From: Streptomyces caniferus
Lineage (GTDB): Bacteria; Actinomycetota; Actinomycetes; Streptomycetales; Streptomycetaceae
Length of the DNA stretch: 64,000 nt
Reading direction: 5' to 3'
NCBI RefSeq assembly: GCF_009811555.1
Contig: NZ_BLIN01000005.1
Location: 4,659,501-4,723,500, forward strand
The stretch's first letter is position 1; every line of letters begins with the position of its first letter. Positions 1-7,452 of the stretch are shown in pieces. The position numbers and the translations under genes are program-made. The notes under the pieces were generated by a model. It did no database searches. It saw only the letters and a list, made by a program, of their open reading frames with translations, and had not been told where the DNA came from.

Positions 1-2322
1 CGAGGCCTGCCCGGGAATCTGCGGACGGGCAGGAACCGGAGCCGAACCGGGCGCGGAGCCCGGGGCCGGTGCCTGCCCGTTGGCCGACGGGGTCGCCGCC
101 GGCCCTTGCGGACCGGTGGCCGGACCGCCCGGTGCGCCCGCCGCGGGTCCGGGCCCCGGCTGCTGTCCCGAAGTCTGCTGTGCGCCGGAGGGGAGCGCGG
201 GCAGCCCGCCGCCCTCCGTGCCGCCCTGCCGGGCCCGGCGTCGTCCGGTCGGCGGTACGGACTCGGCACCCGCCATGCCCGGCGGCAGCCCCGTACCGCT
301 CGCGGCCGGCGAGCCGCCCTGCGTGCCCTGCGCGGCGTCACCGTGCGGCGGATGAGCTCCCCGGCCGCCCTCGGCCGCCCCGGGGCCCGCTTCGCCCTGC
401 GCGCCGTCGCCCACGGCACCGTGCGGAAGGCCGGGCTCCGGCCCCACGCCCGCTCCCGTGGCCGGGCCGCCCTGCTCCCCGCCCGAGTGCCGCGCACGGC
501 GCCGCCCGGTCGGCTGCGCCCCGCCCGCCTGGGCCGGCACCGCCACACCGCGCTCCGCGCCACCGCCACCCAGCGGCTGACCGGGCCCACCGGACCCGCC
601 GGACCCACCGTCACCACCGGGGCGTCCGTCACCGCCCTCGTGACCGTCGCCGTCCGGCCCCTGGTCGCCGCTGCCCGGCTCCGCCGCGTCGCCCCGGGTG
701 CCCCGCGCATGGGCCGCCGGTACCGGCATCACCGTCGTCTCGTTGCCGGTCGGCCCGTCGGCCGGGTCCGGCGCGCCACTCGTCGCGCCGTCCACCGTCG
801 TGCCGTCCGCCGCCACCGGCAGCTCCAGGACGTACGAGCTGCCGCCCGCGCCGGGCCCGCCGCCGGGCACCTGATGCGTCTGCATCAGCCCGCCGTGCTG
901 CCGCACGATCCCGCGGACGATCGGCTCATGGACCGGGTCGCCGCCGCCGAACGGGCCGCGCACCTCGATCCGCACGACGTCACCGCGCTTGGCCGCCGCC
1001 ACCACGATCGTCGAATCGCCGGGGATCGGCCCCGACCGCCCGCCCGCGGCGGCCTCACCGGCCGGCATCCGGCCCGTCGAGTCCACACCCGCGACATCCG
1101 CGATCAGATGCGACAGCGCCTGGGCGATCCGCTCCGCGTCGACCGTCGCCTCTATCGGCGGCGCATGCACCGCGAACTGCGCCCGGCCCGGCCCGATCAG
1201 CTCGATCGCGCCCTCGACACCCGCCGCGACCACGCCGTCCAGCGAAACCTTCGTGCGGTTGAGCTTCTCCTTGCCGGAGTCCAGCCGCTGATAGCTCAGG
1301 ACGTTGTCCACCAGCGTCGTCATCCGGGCGTGCCCGGCCGCGAGGTGGTGCAGGATCTGGTTCGCCTCGGGCCAGAGCTGGCCGGCCGGGTCGGAGGCCA
1401 GCGTGCCCAGCTCGCCCTTCAGCTCCTCCAGCGGCCCGCGCAGCGCCTGGTCCAGCACCGCCAGCAACTGGGTGTGCCGGGCCGCCAGCGAGTCGAACGC
1501 ACGGCGGTCGGTGAAGGTCATCACCGCGCCGACGAGCTGATCACCGTCCCGCACCGGCGCCGTCGTCAGATCGACCGGCACCGCCCGGCCGTCCTTCGAC
1601 CACAGCGCCTGCCCCCGCACCCGGTGCTTGCGCCCGGACTTGAGGGTGTCGGCCAGCGGGGTGTCCTCCCACGGCAGCGCCGAACCGTCCGCCCGCGAGT
1701 GGTGGATCAGCGGATGCAGCTCCTTGCCGCCCAGCTCGCTCGCCCGGAACCCCAGGATCTGCGCGGCGGACGGATTGACCAGGACGACCTTGCCCTCGGC
1801 ATCGACACCGACCACGCCCTCGGCCGCGGCCCGCAGGATCATCTCGGTCTGCCGCTGCTGGCGGGCCAGCTCGGTCTCGGTGTCCAGCGTCCCGGTCAGG
1901 TCGCGGACGACGAGCATCAGTAGCTCATTGCCCGTGTAGCCGTTGCGGTGATCGGCGTACGCGGCCTCGAAGGCGGACTCGTACGGGGTGCGGCCGTCCT
2001 CGAGGTTGGCGCTGGTCACCTCGACCAGCAGCTCGGTCCCGTCGGTCCGCCGCGCGACCATCCGCGTCGGCTTCGTCCGGGTGCGCTCGTCCTCCTCGTC
2101 CCGGCGCCGCATCGAGCCCGGGATGCGCTTGGAGTCGAAGGACGGCAGCAGATCGAGAAGCCCGCGCCCCACCAGGGCCGTGCCCGGCGCCTCGAAGGTC
2201 TCCAGCGCGATGGTGTTGGCGTTGACGACCGTGCCGTTGCAGTTGACGAGCAACAGCGCGTCGGGGAGGGCGTCGAGTATGGCTGCGAGGCGAGCAGCGC
2301 CTCGGGATGGCCTGCTGCTCAC
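1..2322 (-). CDS. PAS-domain histidine-kinase-like sensor (3' end outside window)
   Basis: Partial gene; at least 774 residues are encoded here and the frame is still open at base 1. GTG at 2322 follows a good GGAGG about 8 nt upstream. Two PAS-like domains are visible (about residues 12-120 and 135-245; the second carries a GVVGVDAEGKVVLVNPSAA motif), followed by a HisKA-like helix pair and a HATPase-like region up to about residue 480. From there on the protein is a long Gly/Pro/Ala-rich low-complexity tail. The usual phosphoacceptor motif HELRTPL is replaced by DQALRGPL, and the N-box asparagine is not evident, so autokinase activity is doubtful. No membrane segment is visible, so it is probably cytosolic. 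Related Streptomyces proteins can end in a receiver domain, which would lie outside this window; that part is not seen. Confidence 0.8.
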   Translation of the reverse strand, partial: MSSRPSRGAARLAAILDALPDALLLVNCNGTVVNANTIALETFEAPGTALVGRGLLDLLPSFDSKRIPGSMRRRDEEDERTRTKPTRMVARRTDGTELLVEVTSANLEDGRTPYESAFEAAYADHRNGYTGNELLMLVVRDLTGTLDTETELARQQRQTEMILRAAAEGVVGVDAEGKVVLVNPSAAQILGFRASELGGKELHPLIHHSRADGSALPWEDTPLADTLKSGRKHRVRGQALWSKDGRAVPVDLTTAPVRDGDQLVGAVMTFTDRRAFDSLAARHTQLLAVLDQALRGPLEELKGELGTLASDPAGQLWPEANQILHHLAAGHARMTTLVDNVLSYQRLDSGKEKLNRTKVSLDGVVAAGVEGAIELIGPGRAQFAVHAPPIEATVDAERIAQALSHLIADVAGVDSTGRMPAGEAAAGGRSGPIPGDSTIVVAAAKRGDVVRIEVRGPFGGGDPVHEPIVRGIVRQHGGLMQTHQVPGGGPGAGGSSYVLELPVAADGTTVDGATSGAPDPADGPTGNETTVMPVPAAHARGTRGDAAEPGSGDQGPDGDGHEGGDGRPGGDGGSGGSGGPGQPLGGGGAERGVAVPAQAGGAQPTGRRRARHSGGEQGGPATGAGVGPEPGLPHGAVGDGAQGEAGPGAAEGGRGAHPPHGDAAQGTQGGSPAASGTGLPPGMAGAESVPPTGRRRARQGGTEGGGLPALPSGAQQTSGQQPGPGPAAGAPGGPATGPQGPAATPSANGQAPAPGSAPGSAPVPARPQIPGQAS

Positions 2323-2514
2323 GACGACGCTTCCTCCCTGTTACCGCACCTTGCCGACCCACCGTGGCGGATCGCTGGAATGGAGTCTACGGGCACTTGC
2401 CCCGGGCGCGGAGGCGGATGACGAGGAGGTAGTGCCACGGCCTTGTGCGACTCACCGCACGCCCGACATGTGCCCCTCGTCCTGACCTGGTGCGCTACTA
2501 CGGCACGAACCGGG

Positions 2515-3420
2515 TCATGAACTGGTCGAGGGGAGCAGGGGTTCGAAGCGGCTCCAGCGGCTGATCTCACACCCATTGGTGCGTCGGAAATCCGCGTTGA
2601 CGGGACGCCCCGCCCAGGTCCCGGTGACATGCGCGATGGCCGGTCCGCCGTACATCATCGTGCAGTTCACGCCCTGCGGAACCGGAGCGAACGGGTCTTT
2701 GCCCCACTTCGTCATCCCGTCCAGCTTGGCGCAGGCGCCCTTGATGTTCCGGTGGTTGCCGCCGCCCGGGTGGCAGTACAGCTCGAAGGTCCCGTTGGTG
2801 GCCGTTGATCCGGACCGATGGACGGTGACGGTGAGGTGGTCGACGGGGGCGTGCCGGTGGGTGCGGGCGTGGTGCCGAGCCGGTGCGCCGTGGCCGGCGG
2901 GGGTGTCGTGACGGGCGGAGGGTGCGCGACGATCGGCCGGCGTGCCGTGGCCGACGGGTCCGCTGTGGTCGGCCGGGGTGCGGTGGCCGACGGGTCCGCC
3001 GTGGTCGGCCGAGGTGCGGTGGCCGGCCGGTCCGCCGTGCTCGGGCGCCATGCCGTGCGTCAGGGGTCCGCCGTGTTCGGTCGCCGTGCCGTGTGCACCA
3101 GGTCTGTCGTGCTCGGCGAGGTCGTGGGGGCCGGCGAGCGCGTGGTGTCCGGCGCCGATGATCCCGCCCCCGGACCAGCGGTGCGGCAGCGGAATCGGGG
3201 CGGCCGACGCGGCGGGCGCCGCCAGGGCCAGCGCCGTGGTCACGGAGACGACGGACACGGCGGCGGTGAGGGATGCCCGGCCCGCGGCGGCCGTGCCGGC
3301 GGCCAGACGGGTCATGGCAGCGGTGGCGGCGCCGGCGGCCAGACGGGTCACGGTCGTGGTGGCGGCTCCGGCAGCGCCGGCGGCCGAGGCGAAGAGGGAT
3401 GACGTCCGACGGTGCGGCAT
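2515..3420 (-). CDS. Secreted subtilisin-inhibitor-like (SSI) protein with His-rich repeat region
   Basis: 301 residues from ATG 3420 (GGAG six bases upstream; a GTG directly before it is less well placed). The C-terminal ~105 residues resemble the Streptomyces subtilisin inhibitor fold: FELYCHPGG, GACAKLDG, NCTMMYGGP and TNGCEISRW supply the four conserved cysteines, and CTMMY aligns with the reactive-site segment CPMVY, giving a Met at P1. Family members are extracellular serine protease inhibitors. The N-terminus is a long Ala-rich leader with a hydrophobic segment ending ALALAAPAASAAP, a plausible signal peptide. Between leader and inhibitor domain lie ~110 residues of imperfect 10-12-residue His/Gly/Pro repeats of the type HGGPVGHRTPAD, absent from classical ~110-residue SSIs. 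Function as inhibitor is inferred; the repeat region could bind metal or act as a stalk. Confidence 0.8.
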   Translation of the reverse strand: MPHRRTSSLFASAAGAAGAATTTVTRLAAGAATAAMTRLAAGTAAAGRASLTAAVSVVSVTTALALAAPAASAAPIPLPHRWSGGGIIGAGHHALAGPHDLAEHDRPGAHGTATEHGGPLTHGMAPEHGGPAGHRTSADHGGPVGHRTPADHSGPVGHGTPADRRAPSARHDTPAGHGAPARHHARTHRHAPVDHLTVTVHRSGSTATNGTFELYCHPGGGNHRNIKGACAKLDGMTKWGKDPFAPVPQGVNCTMMYGGPAIAHVTGTWAGRPVNADFRRTNGCEISRWSRFEPLLPSTSS

Positions 3421-3661
3421 CACAGGCTCCAGGAGGCGAGTGCGGGGCGGTACGCGGTACGTACACGCCGGGGGCGCACGACGACGCCAGCCGCCACGGC
3501 CCCGACACTTCTAACGCGCCTCCGCCCCCGACGTTGCGCTGCAGGAACGTCTTTGCCGGGTGGCCCGCGCGCCTAGTACCGTAGGGGGCGATTGGTGACA
3601 GCCCTGGGGGCTGTGCCATCATCTGGACACACCACAGCGTGCCTGCGCGCGTGGGGTGTGT

Positions 3662-3752
3662 GGAGGCGTCGCCTAGTCCGGTCTATGGCGCCGCACTGCT
3701 AATGCGGTTTGGGGCTTACCCCCCATCGAGGGTTCAAATCCCTCCGCCTCCG
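3662..3752 (+). tRNA. tRNA-Ser(GCT)
   Basis: 91-nt cloverleaf with long variable arm. Acceptor GGAGGCG pairs with CGCCTCC, the anticodon loop reads CTGCTAA (anticodon GCT), and the T-loop is GGTTCAAATCC. The CCA is not encoded. Confidence 0.97.
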
Positions 3753-3760
3753 CTCTTCTT

Positions 3761-3802
3761 CGTTCAGGCCCCGGTCCCACCGACCGGGGCCTGAACGCTT
3801 TT
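3761..3802 (+). terminator. Terminator after tRNA-Ser
   Basis: Fifteen-base perfect arms (3761-3775 and 3783-3797) with a short loop, followed by CTTTTCC, 8 bases after the tRNA. Confidence 0.85.
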
Positions 3803-4048
3803 CCGCGGCCCCCGACGCGATCTTCTTCCGCCCCTCCCGCTCTCCCTGCGCTTCCCCCTCCCCGTACGGCCCGAAGTGATCTTCACGTCCGCGCGGCTTC
3901 TCCCCTGAGCGTCGGAGCCACCCACGCGGAGGGGCCCGGACGGCGGACCCGGCCGCAGGGCCGCACCACGACCCCGCCCCCACCCTCGGCCTCGTCGGAC
4001 ACCGGCTCCGCCATCAGGGGCATGCCCTCCCCGACGGCACCCCGGCGT

Positions 4049-4442
4049 GGAAAGCACGGGCTGATCCGCGACACGACCCCGGAAGTGGCGCCCGTCACGG
4101 CCGGCGTCGAACTCGACATCCGCGGCGTCGCCTACGGCACCCCCACCCCGCCCGGAAACCCGCGAGTCCCTCGATGCCACCCACCCGCGTCGCCCCGACT
4201 TCAAGCGCCGCGGCCTTGGCGCCGTCCACGCCGGCGGGGCCCACCGCGCCCAGGCCACCTTCGGCAATGCGAAGGCCGATGTTCCGGACCGCTCCGAAGA
4301 GGGCTACACCCGCCCGAACTTCGCCCAGACCATCGAGGCGACCTCCTGGCGCCAGGAGCCCCCGAACACCCTCAGAAGGGCGTTTCTGCAGGTCAGAGGT
4401 GCTGCGGGTAATGGATTTCGCCTGACGGCGCAGGTCATGTAA
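4049..4442 (+). pseudogene. Remnant of an HD-domain hydrolase (cyanamide-hydratase-like)
   Basis: Two overlapping pieces in different frames resemble the C-terminal half of small HD-domain phosphohydrolases. Frame one (about 4049-4140) reads TTPEVAPVTAGVELDIRG, like the family's TxPEVALVTAGVxLD segment. A frameshift near 4140 then leads to HPRRPDFKRR, QATFGNAKADV and YTRPNFAQTI, which match the family's end (TFGxVxADV ... RPNFxxxI). The N-terminal HD metal-binding half is missing, and the frame runs through to a TAA at 4440. The piece sits between two tRNA genes, a common landing zone for mobile DNA, which may explain the loss. Family assignment is from motif memory. Confidence 0.55.
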
Positions 4443-4490
4443 TGTTGTTCCCGCAACGCCGACCGGCAAGAAAAACCGCCGGAAAGCCAA

Positions 4491-4563
4491 GCGCTCGTAG
4501 CTTAACGGATAGAGCATCTGACTACGGATCAGAAGGTTGCAGGTTCGAATCCTGCCGAGCGCA
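4491..4563 (+). tRNA. tRNA-Arg(ACG)
   Basis: 73-nt cloverleaf. Acceptor GCGCTCG pairs with CGAGCGC, the anticodon loop is CTACGGA (anticodon ACG, read as ICG after deamination by TadA, encoded at 40.4 kb in this window), and the T-arm is GCAGGTTCGAATCCTGC. Confidence 0.97.
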
Positions 4564-4570
4564 CAGCAGG

Positions 4571-4608
4571 TCAAAGCCCCCGCCGGGTAATCCGGACGGG
4601 GGCTTTGT
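4571..4608 (+). terminator. Terminator after tRNA-Arg
   Basis: Hairpin with arms AAAGCCCCCG and CGGGGGCTTT (4573-4606), ending in TTTGTCG, 8 bases after the tRNA. The following ~240 bases up to the LanC-like gene hold nothing recognisable. Confidence 0.8.
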
Positions 4609-4849
4609 CGTGTCGTACGGCAGTGAAGTGCAGCAACCGGGCCGGCCGGTGCCGCCCAGGGCGGGCGGGTCGCTGCGAGTGTCACCGCGGCGCTGCGCGA
4701 CCTTCGGACGGGCTTCCCCGTCAGTCGCCACACCTCGTCCGGCCGGAGTCCCCGTCACCGCACGAGCACCCGGGCCGCGAAGAGGGGGTCCGTGCGGGTC
4801 ACCGAGTCCGCCGCGACGCGGCGCCGGCACCACAGCGGCGGGCAGCGGA

Positions 4850-6109
4850 CTAAGTGCGTACCGGGGGCTGGTCCGGCCAGGTGAACGCGTATCGGGGGTC
4901 GCCCCCGCGGCTCAGCCGGACGAAGCGCAGGAGTTCGCGAACGATGCCTGCGTTGCCCATCGCCCATCCGGTGCACGGTTCGAGGTCGCTCGGGGTGGCC
5001 CGGTGCTCGAAGTTGGACCAGCGGGCGCCGTCGGTGTCCCGGACCGCGCGGGCGACGAGGTCGGTGACGAGGACGTTCGCGAAGTCGTACGGGTCCTGCT
5101 GTTCGACGAGCCGGTCGCAGGCCAGGGCGAGAACGCCCGCGGAGCCGCAGCAGCGGCCGTTGTTGTCCCAGAAGCCGGGGCGCAGCCGCTGGGGCAGGCC
5201 GGAGTGGGTGACCGTGTGCCAGCAGCGGTCGGCCAGAGCGGGCCAGACGGGGTCGGCCGTGACGTCCCGCAGCAGCCGGAAGACCTGGGCGTCGCCGGCC
5301 GGGCCGTGGCACCAGCCGTAGCTGATGGGCTCGATCGCATCGGGGAGGAACTGCGGAGTGGAGTGCGGCACCAGAAAGCCCTCGGGCCCCGCTTCGGCAC
5401 GCGCCACTACGTCTGCGGCACCCGCCAGCGCCAGCTCGACCAGGTCCTCACGACCGGTGGCCCGGCCGACCCTGGCAAGTGACAGGACGATGCCGAGCGT
5501 GCCGTGCGAGATGTGGTGCAGACGGGCGTCGATGCCGGGGCGGTGGGCCCACTGGACGCCTGCCGGGGTCTGCTCGGCCGTCCGTAGATACGGCTCCAGG
5601 GCGAGGACGGCCAGCTCGGCATCGCCGGCCACGAGCGCGCCGAGGCCGATCCCCGCGTTGCCGCCCATCAGCTCGAACAGCACGCCCCAGCGCGTCCCGT
5701 CGAAGCGTGACCGCACACGTGCCAGCGCGCGGTCCGCGGCGGCGCCGGCGGCCGGGTCGCCGAGTTGGTCGTGAACGGCCCGCAGGGCGAGGGCGATTCC
5801 GGTGCGGCCGAAGTAGAGGGAGTCGTCGTCGGTGCCGTCGACGGAGTCCGCGAGGCTGCGGGCCGCGCGCAGGGCGGTGTCGGCATAGGCGTCATCGCCG
5901 AAGTGCCGCCACGCCTCCAGGAGCACGGGGACGATCCCGGCCGTGCCGCTGTAGAGCATCGGGTCGAGCGTGTCGTCCGAGGGCCTGGTCGTCCAGGCGA
6001 GGCCTCCGCCCGCGGCCTCCCGCGCTGCCCCGGTCAGCCACCGCAGGCCCTCCACCGCGAGGTCCTCCACCTCGTCGACCGCCACGACCGTGGTTTCTGG
6101 TGCCGTCAT
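4850..6109 (-). CDS. LanC-like lanthionine-cyclase-family protein (orphan)
   Basis: 419 residues from ATG 6109, which follows GGGAG; an in-frame ATG 15 bases upstream lacks a site. The toroid-fold repeat motifs of LanC proteins are clear: LYSGTAGI near the N-terminus, LYFGRTGIALAL, ELMGGNAGIG, HGTLGIV, then SYGWCHGPAGD (Cys-His zinc ligands), NNGRCCGSAG (the second zinc-ligand pair, CC instead of the usual CH) and GWAMGNAGI. LanC enzymes cyclise dehydrated peptides through Cys thiols; LanC-like proteins may add glutathione or have other roles. No LanB/LanM, transporter or precursor peptide lies nearby, so this is an orphan. Upstream (6125-6440) is non-coding. Confidence 0.85.
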   Translation of the reverse strand: MTAPETTVVAVDEVEDLAVEGLRWLTGAAREAAGGGLAWTTRPSDDTLDPMLYSGTAGIVPVLLEAWRHFGDDAYADTALRAARSLADSVDGTDDDSLYFGRTGIALALRAVHDQLGDPAAGAAADRALARVRSRFDGTRWGVLFELMGGNAGIGLGALVAGDAELAVLALEPYLRTAEQTPAGVQWAHRPGIDARLHHISHGTLGIVLSLARVGRATGREDLVELALAGAADVVARAEAGPEGFLVPHSTPQFLPDAIEPISYGWCHGPAGDAQVFRLLRDVTADPVWPALADRCWHTVTHSGLPQRLRPGFWDNNGRCCGSAGVLALACDRLVEQQDPYDFANVLVTDLVARAVRDTDGARWSNFEHRATPSDLEPCTGWAMGNAGIVRELLRFVRLSRGGDPRYAFTWPDQPPVRT

Positions 6110-6442
6110 GGGCCACTCCCGCATGATCTTTCGGACCCGCCCGGGGGCGGCGGACCTCCGCAGCGTGGCACAAAACAGCAGCGAGAGGCGGGAGTTCGGC
6201 CCCGCGCAGGGCTTGTCAGAATCCTGTGCATCCCCCTGCCACGGCAGGCTGTCCGGGGGGAGAGCGCGGGCGTCGGAACGTCGAGGTATCGGAGATCGGA
6301 CGTGGTCGACGGCGGCTGGTGCGTCCTGCTCGTTCGAAGAGGCAAGTGGGTGGGCGGGGAGGAGCGGGCGTGAGGGCGGGGCGGGGGGGTGGGGAAACGA
6401 TTAGGTGTTGGTGGGCGAGTGGCGTAGTGTTCATTTCACCGA

Positions 6443-6516
6443 CGCGGGGTGGAGCAGCTCGGTAGCTCGCTGGGCTCATAACCCAGAGGTCGCAGGTTCA
6501 AATCCTGTCCCCGCTA
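6443..6516 (+). tRNA. Initiator tRNA-fMet(CAT)
   Basis: 74 nt. Acceptor CGCGGGG faces CCCCGCT, leaving an unpaired C1-T72 at the top, the formylation hallmark of initiators. Three consecutive G-C pairs (GGG/CCC) flank the CTCATAA anticodon loop. The T-arm reads GCAGGTTCAAATCCTGT. Confidence 0.95.
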
Positions 6517-6521
6517 CTGAC

Positions 6522-6568
6522 GCCGCAGGCCCAGTGGAATTCGTTTCCACTGGGCCTGCGGCTTTTTT
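6522..6568 (+). terminator. Strong terminator after initiator tRNA
   Basis: Hairpin arms of 17-18 bases (6522-6539, 6546-6562) followed by TTTTTT, an unusually classic intrinsic terminator for this GC content. Confidence 0.92.
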
Positions 6569-6588
6569 GCGTTCACGGCACCCTCGGT

Positions 6589-7389
6589 TCAGTCGTGGAT
6601 CGGTGGGGGCGGGGCTGTGTAGTGGGCGGCCGGGCCGGTGTGGGGGCCGGTCAGGTGGGGGTGGAGGAGGAGGTCGTTGTCGTAGTCGCCGTTGTTCTGG
6701 TGGCGGAAGGGCAACGGGTCGGTGGTGGGGAGGGTGTGCAGGCGCTCGCGCAGGCGGGTGGCGGCGGTCGCGTAGGCGGTGGGGGTGGTGCGGTCCGCGC
6801 CGGGGATCAGAAGGGGCGGGACGACGGAGATCCCGGTGTACCAGAGGGTGCCGTGCTGGAGGGGGAAGAGGAGGTCGTTGAGGTCTCCGTTGACGCCGCG
6901 GGGGCCGAGGGTGGTGGCGCGGGCGCCGGCGGTGGTGATGACCATGGCGCGCTTGCCGGTGAGTCTGCCGTCGCCGTAGCGCTGGGGGCGGCCGGTGGCG
7001 GGGTCGGTGAGGCCGAAGGCGAAGCCTTTGACGAAGACGCGGTCGAACCAGCCCTTGAGGATGGCCGGCATGCCGTACCACCACAGGGGGAACTGGACGA
7101 TCAAGGTGTCCGCCCAGGTGAGCTTCTGCTGTTCGGCGTCGATGTCGGGGCTCAAGCGGCCGTGCGCGTAGGCGTGTTCCGAGGCCGGGCCGACGAGCAG
7201 GCGGTCGGACGGGTCGTGGTCGTAGTCGGCGGCGTCGACCACCGGGTTCCACTTCATGGCGTACAGGTCGGAGACGCGGTACTGGTGGCCGTGGGCGTCG
7301 AGGGTGCGCAGGCCCTCGGTCTTGAGCGCGCCGCTCAGGGAGCGCCGGTCGGGGTGGGCGAACAGCCAGAGGACCTTCATGTCCTCCAC
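6589..7389 (-). CDS. NAD(P)H-dependent quinone oxidoreductase (flavodoxin-like fold)
   Basis: 266 residues, NQO1/MdaB/KefF-type FMN/FAD quinone reductase. The N-terminus KVLWLFAHPDRRSLSGAL is the phosphate-binding start of the fold, WADTLIVQFPLWWYGMPAILKGWFDRVF is the core family signature (seen at about residues 95-120), and TAGARATTLGPRGVN lies over the flavin. Family role: two-electron reduction of quinones or azo compounds in the cytosol. Start uncertain: GTG 7389 has no site; ATG 7380 is preceded by GGAGG at only 2 nt. It is transcribed divergently from a GATase1/AraC regulator over a short region holding an inverted repeat, so the two are probably linked by regulation. The C-terminal 25 residues are His/Pro-rich and variable. 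Confidence 0.85.
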   Translation of the reverse strand: MEDMKVLWLFAHPDRRSLSGALKTEGLRTLDAHGHQYRVSDLYAMKWNPVVDAADYDHDPSDRLLVGPASEHAYAHGRLSPDIDAEQQKLTWADTLIVQFPLWWYGMPAILKGWFDRVFVKGFAFGLTDPATGRPQRYGDGRLTGKRAMVITTAGARATTLGPRGVNGDLNDLLFPLQHGTLWYTGISVVPPLLIPGADRTTPTAYATAATRLRERLHTLPTTDPLPFRHQNNGDYDNDLLLHPHLTGPHTGPAAHYTAPPPPIHD

Positions 7390-7417
7390 TGTTCCGGGAG
7401 CGGCCGGCGGTAACGAG

Positions 7418-7452
7418 TGGCCCGATGGCCATGATGTGCAAACATCGGGCCA
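7418..7452. promoter_or_regulatory. Inverted repeat in the divergent promoter region (operator candidate)
   Basis: Perfect 10-base arms TGGCCCGATG (7418-7427) and CATCGGGCCA (7443-7452) separated by 15 bases. It lies between the quinone reductase and the AraC-type regulator and touches the regulator's probable start codon, a position suited to autorepression. Inference from position only. Confidence 0.5.

Noticed and set aside
4563..6442. Lanthipeptide precursor or modification genes around the LanC-like gene
   Set aside because: Short frames in both flanks have shadow-like composition, no leader/core pattern and no ribosome sites; no LanB/LanM or transporter nearby.
3662..6516. Integrated element using tRNA-Ser, tRNA-Arg or tRNA-fMet as attachment site
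   Set aside because: No integrase gene and no duplicated tRNA 3' end found in the window.
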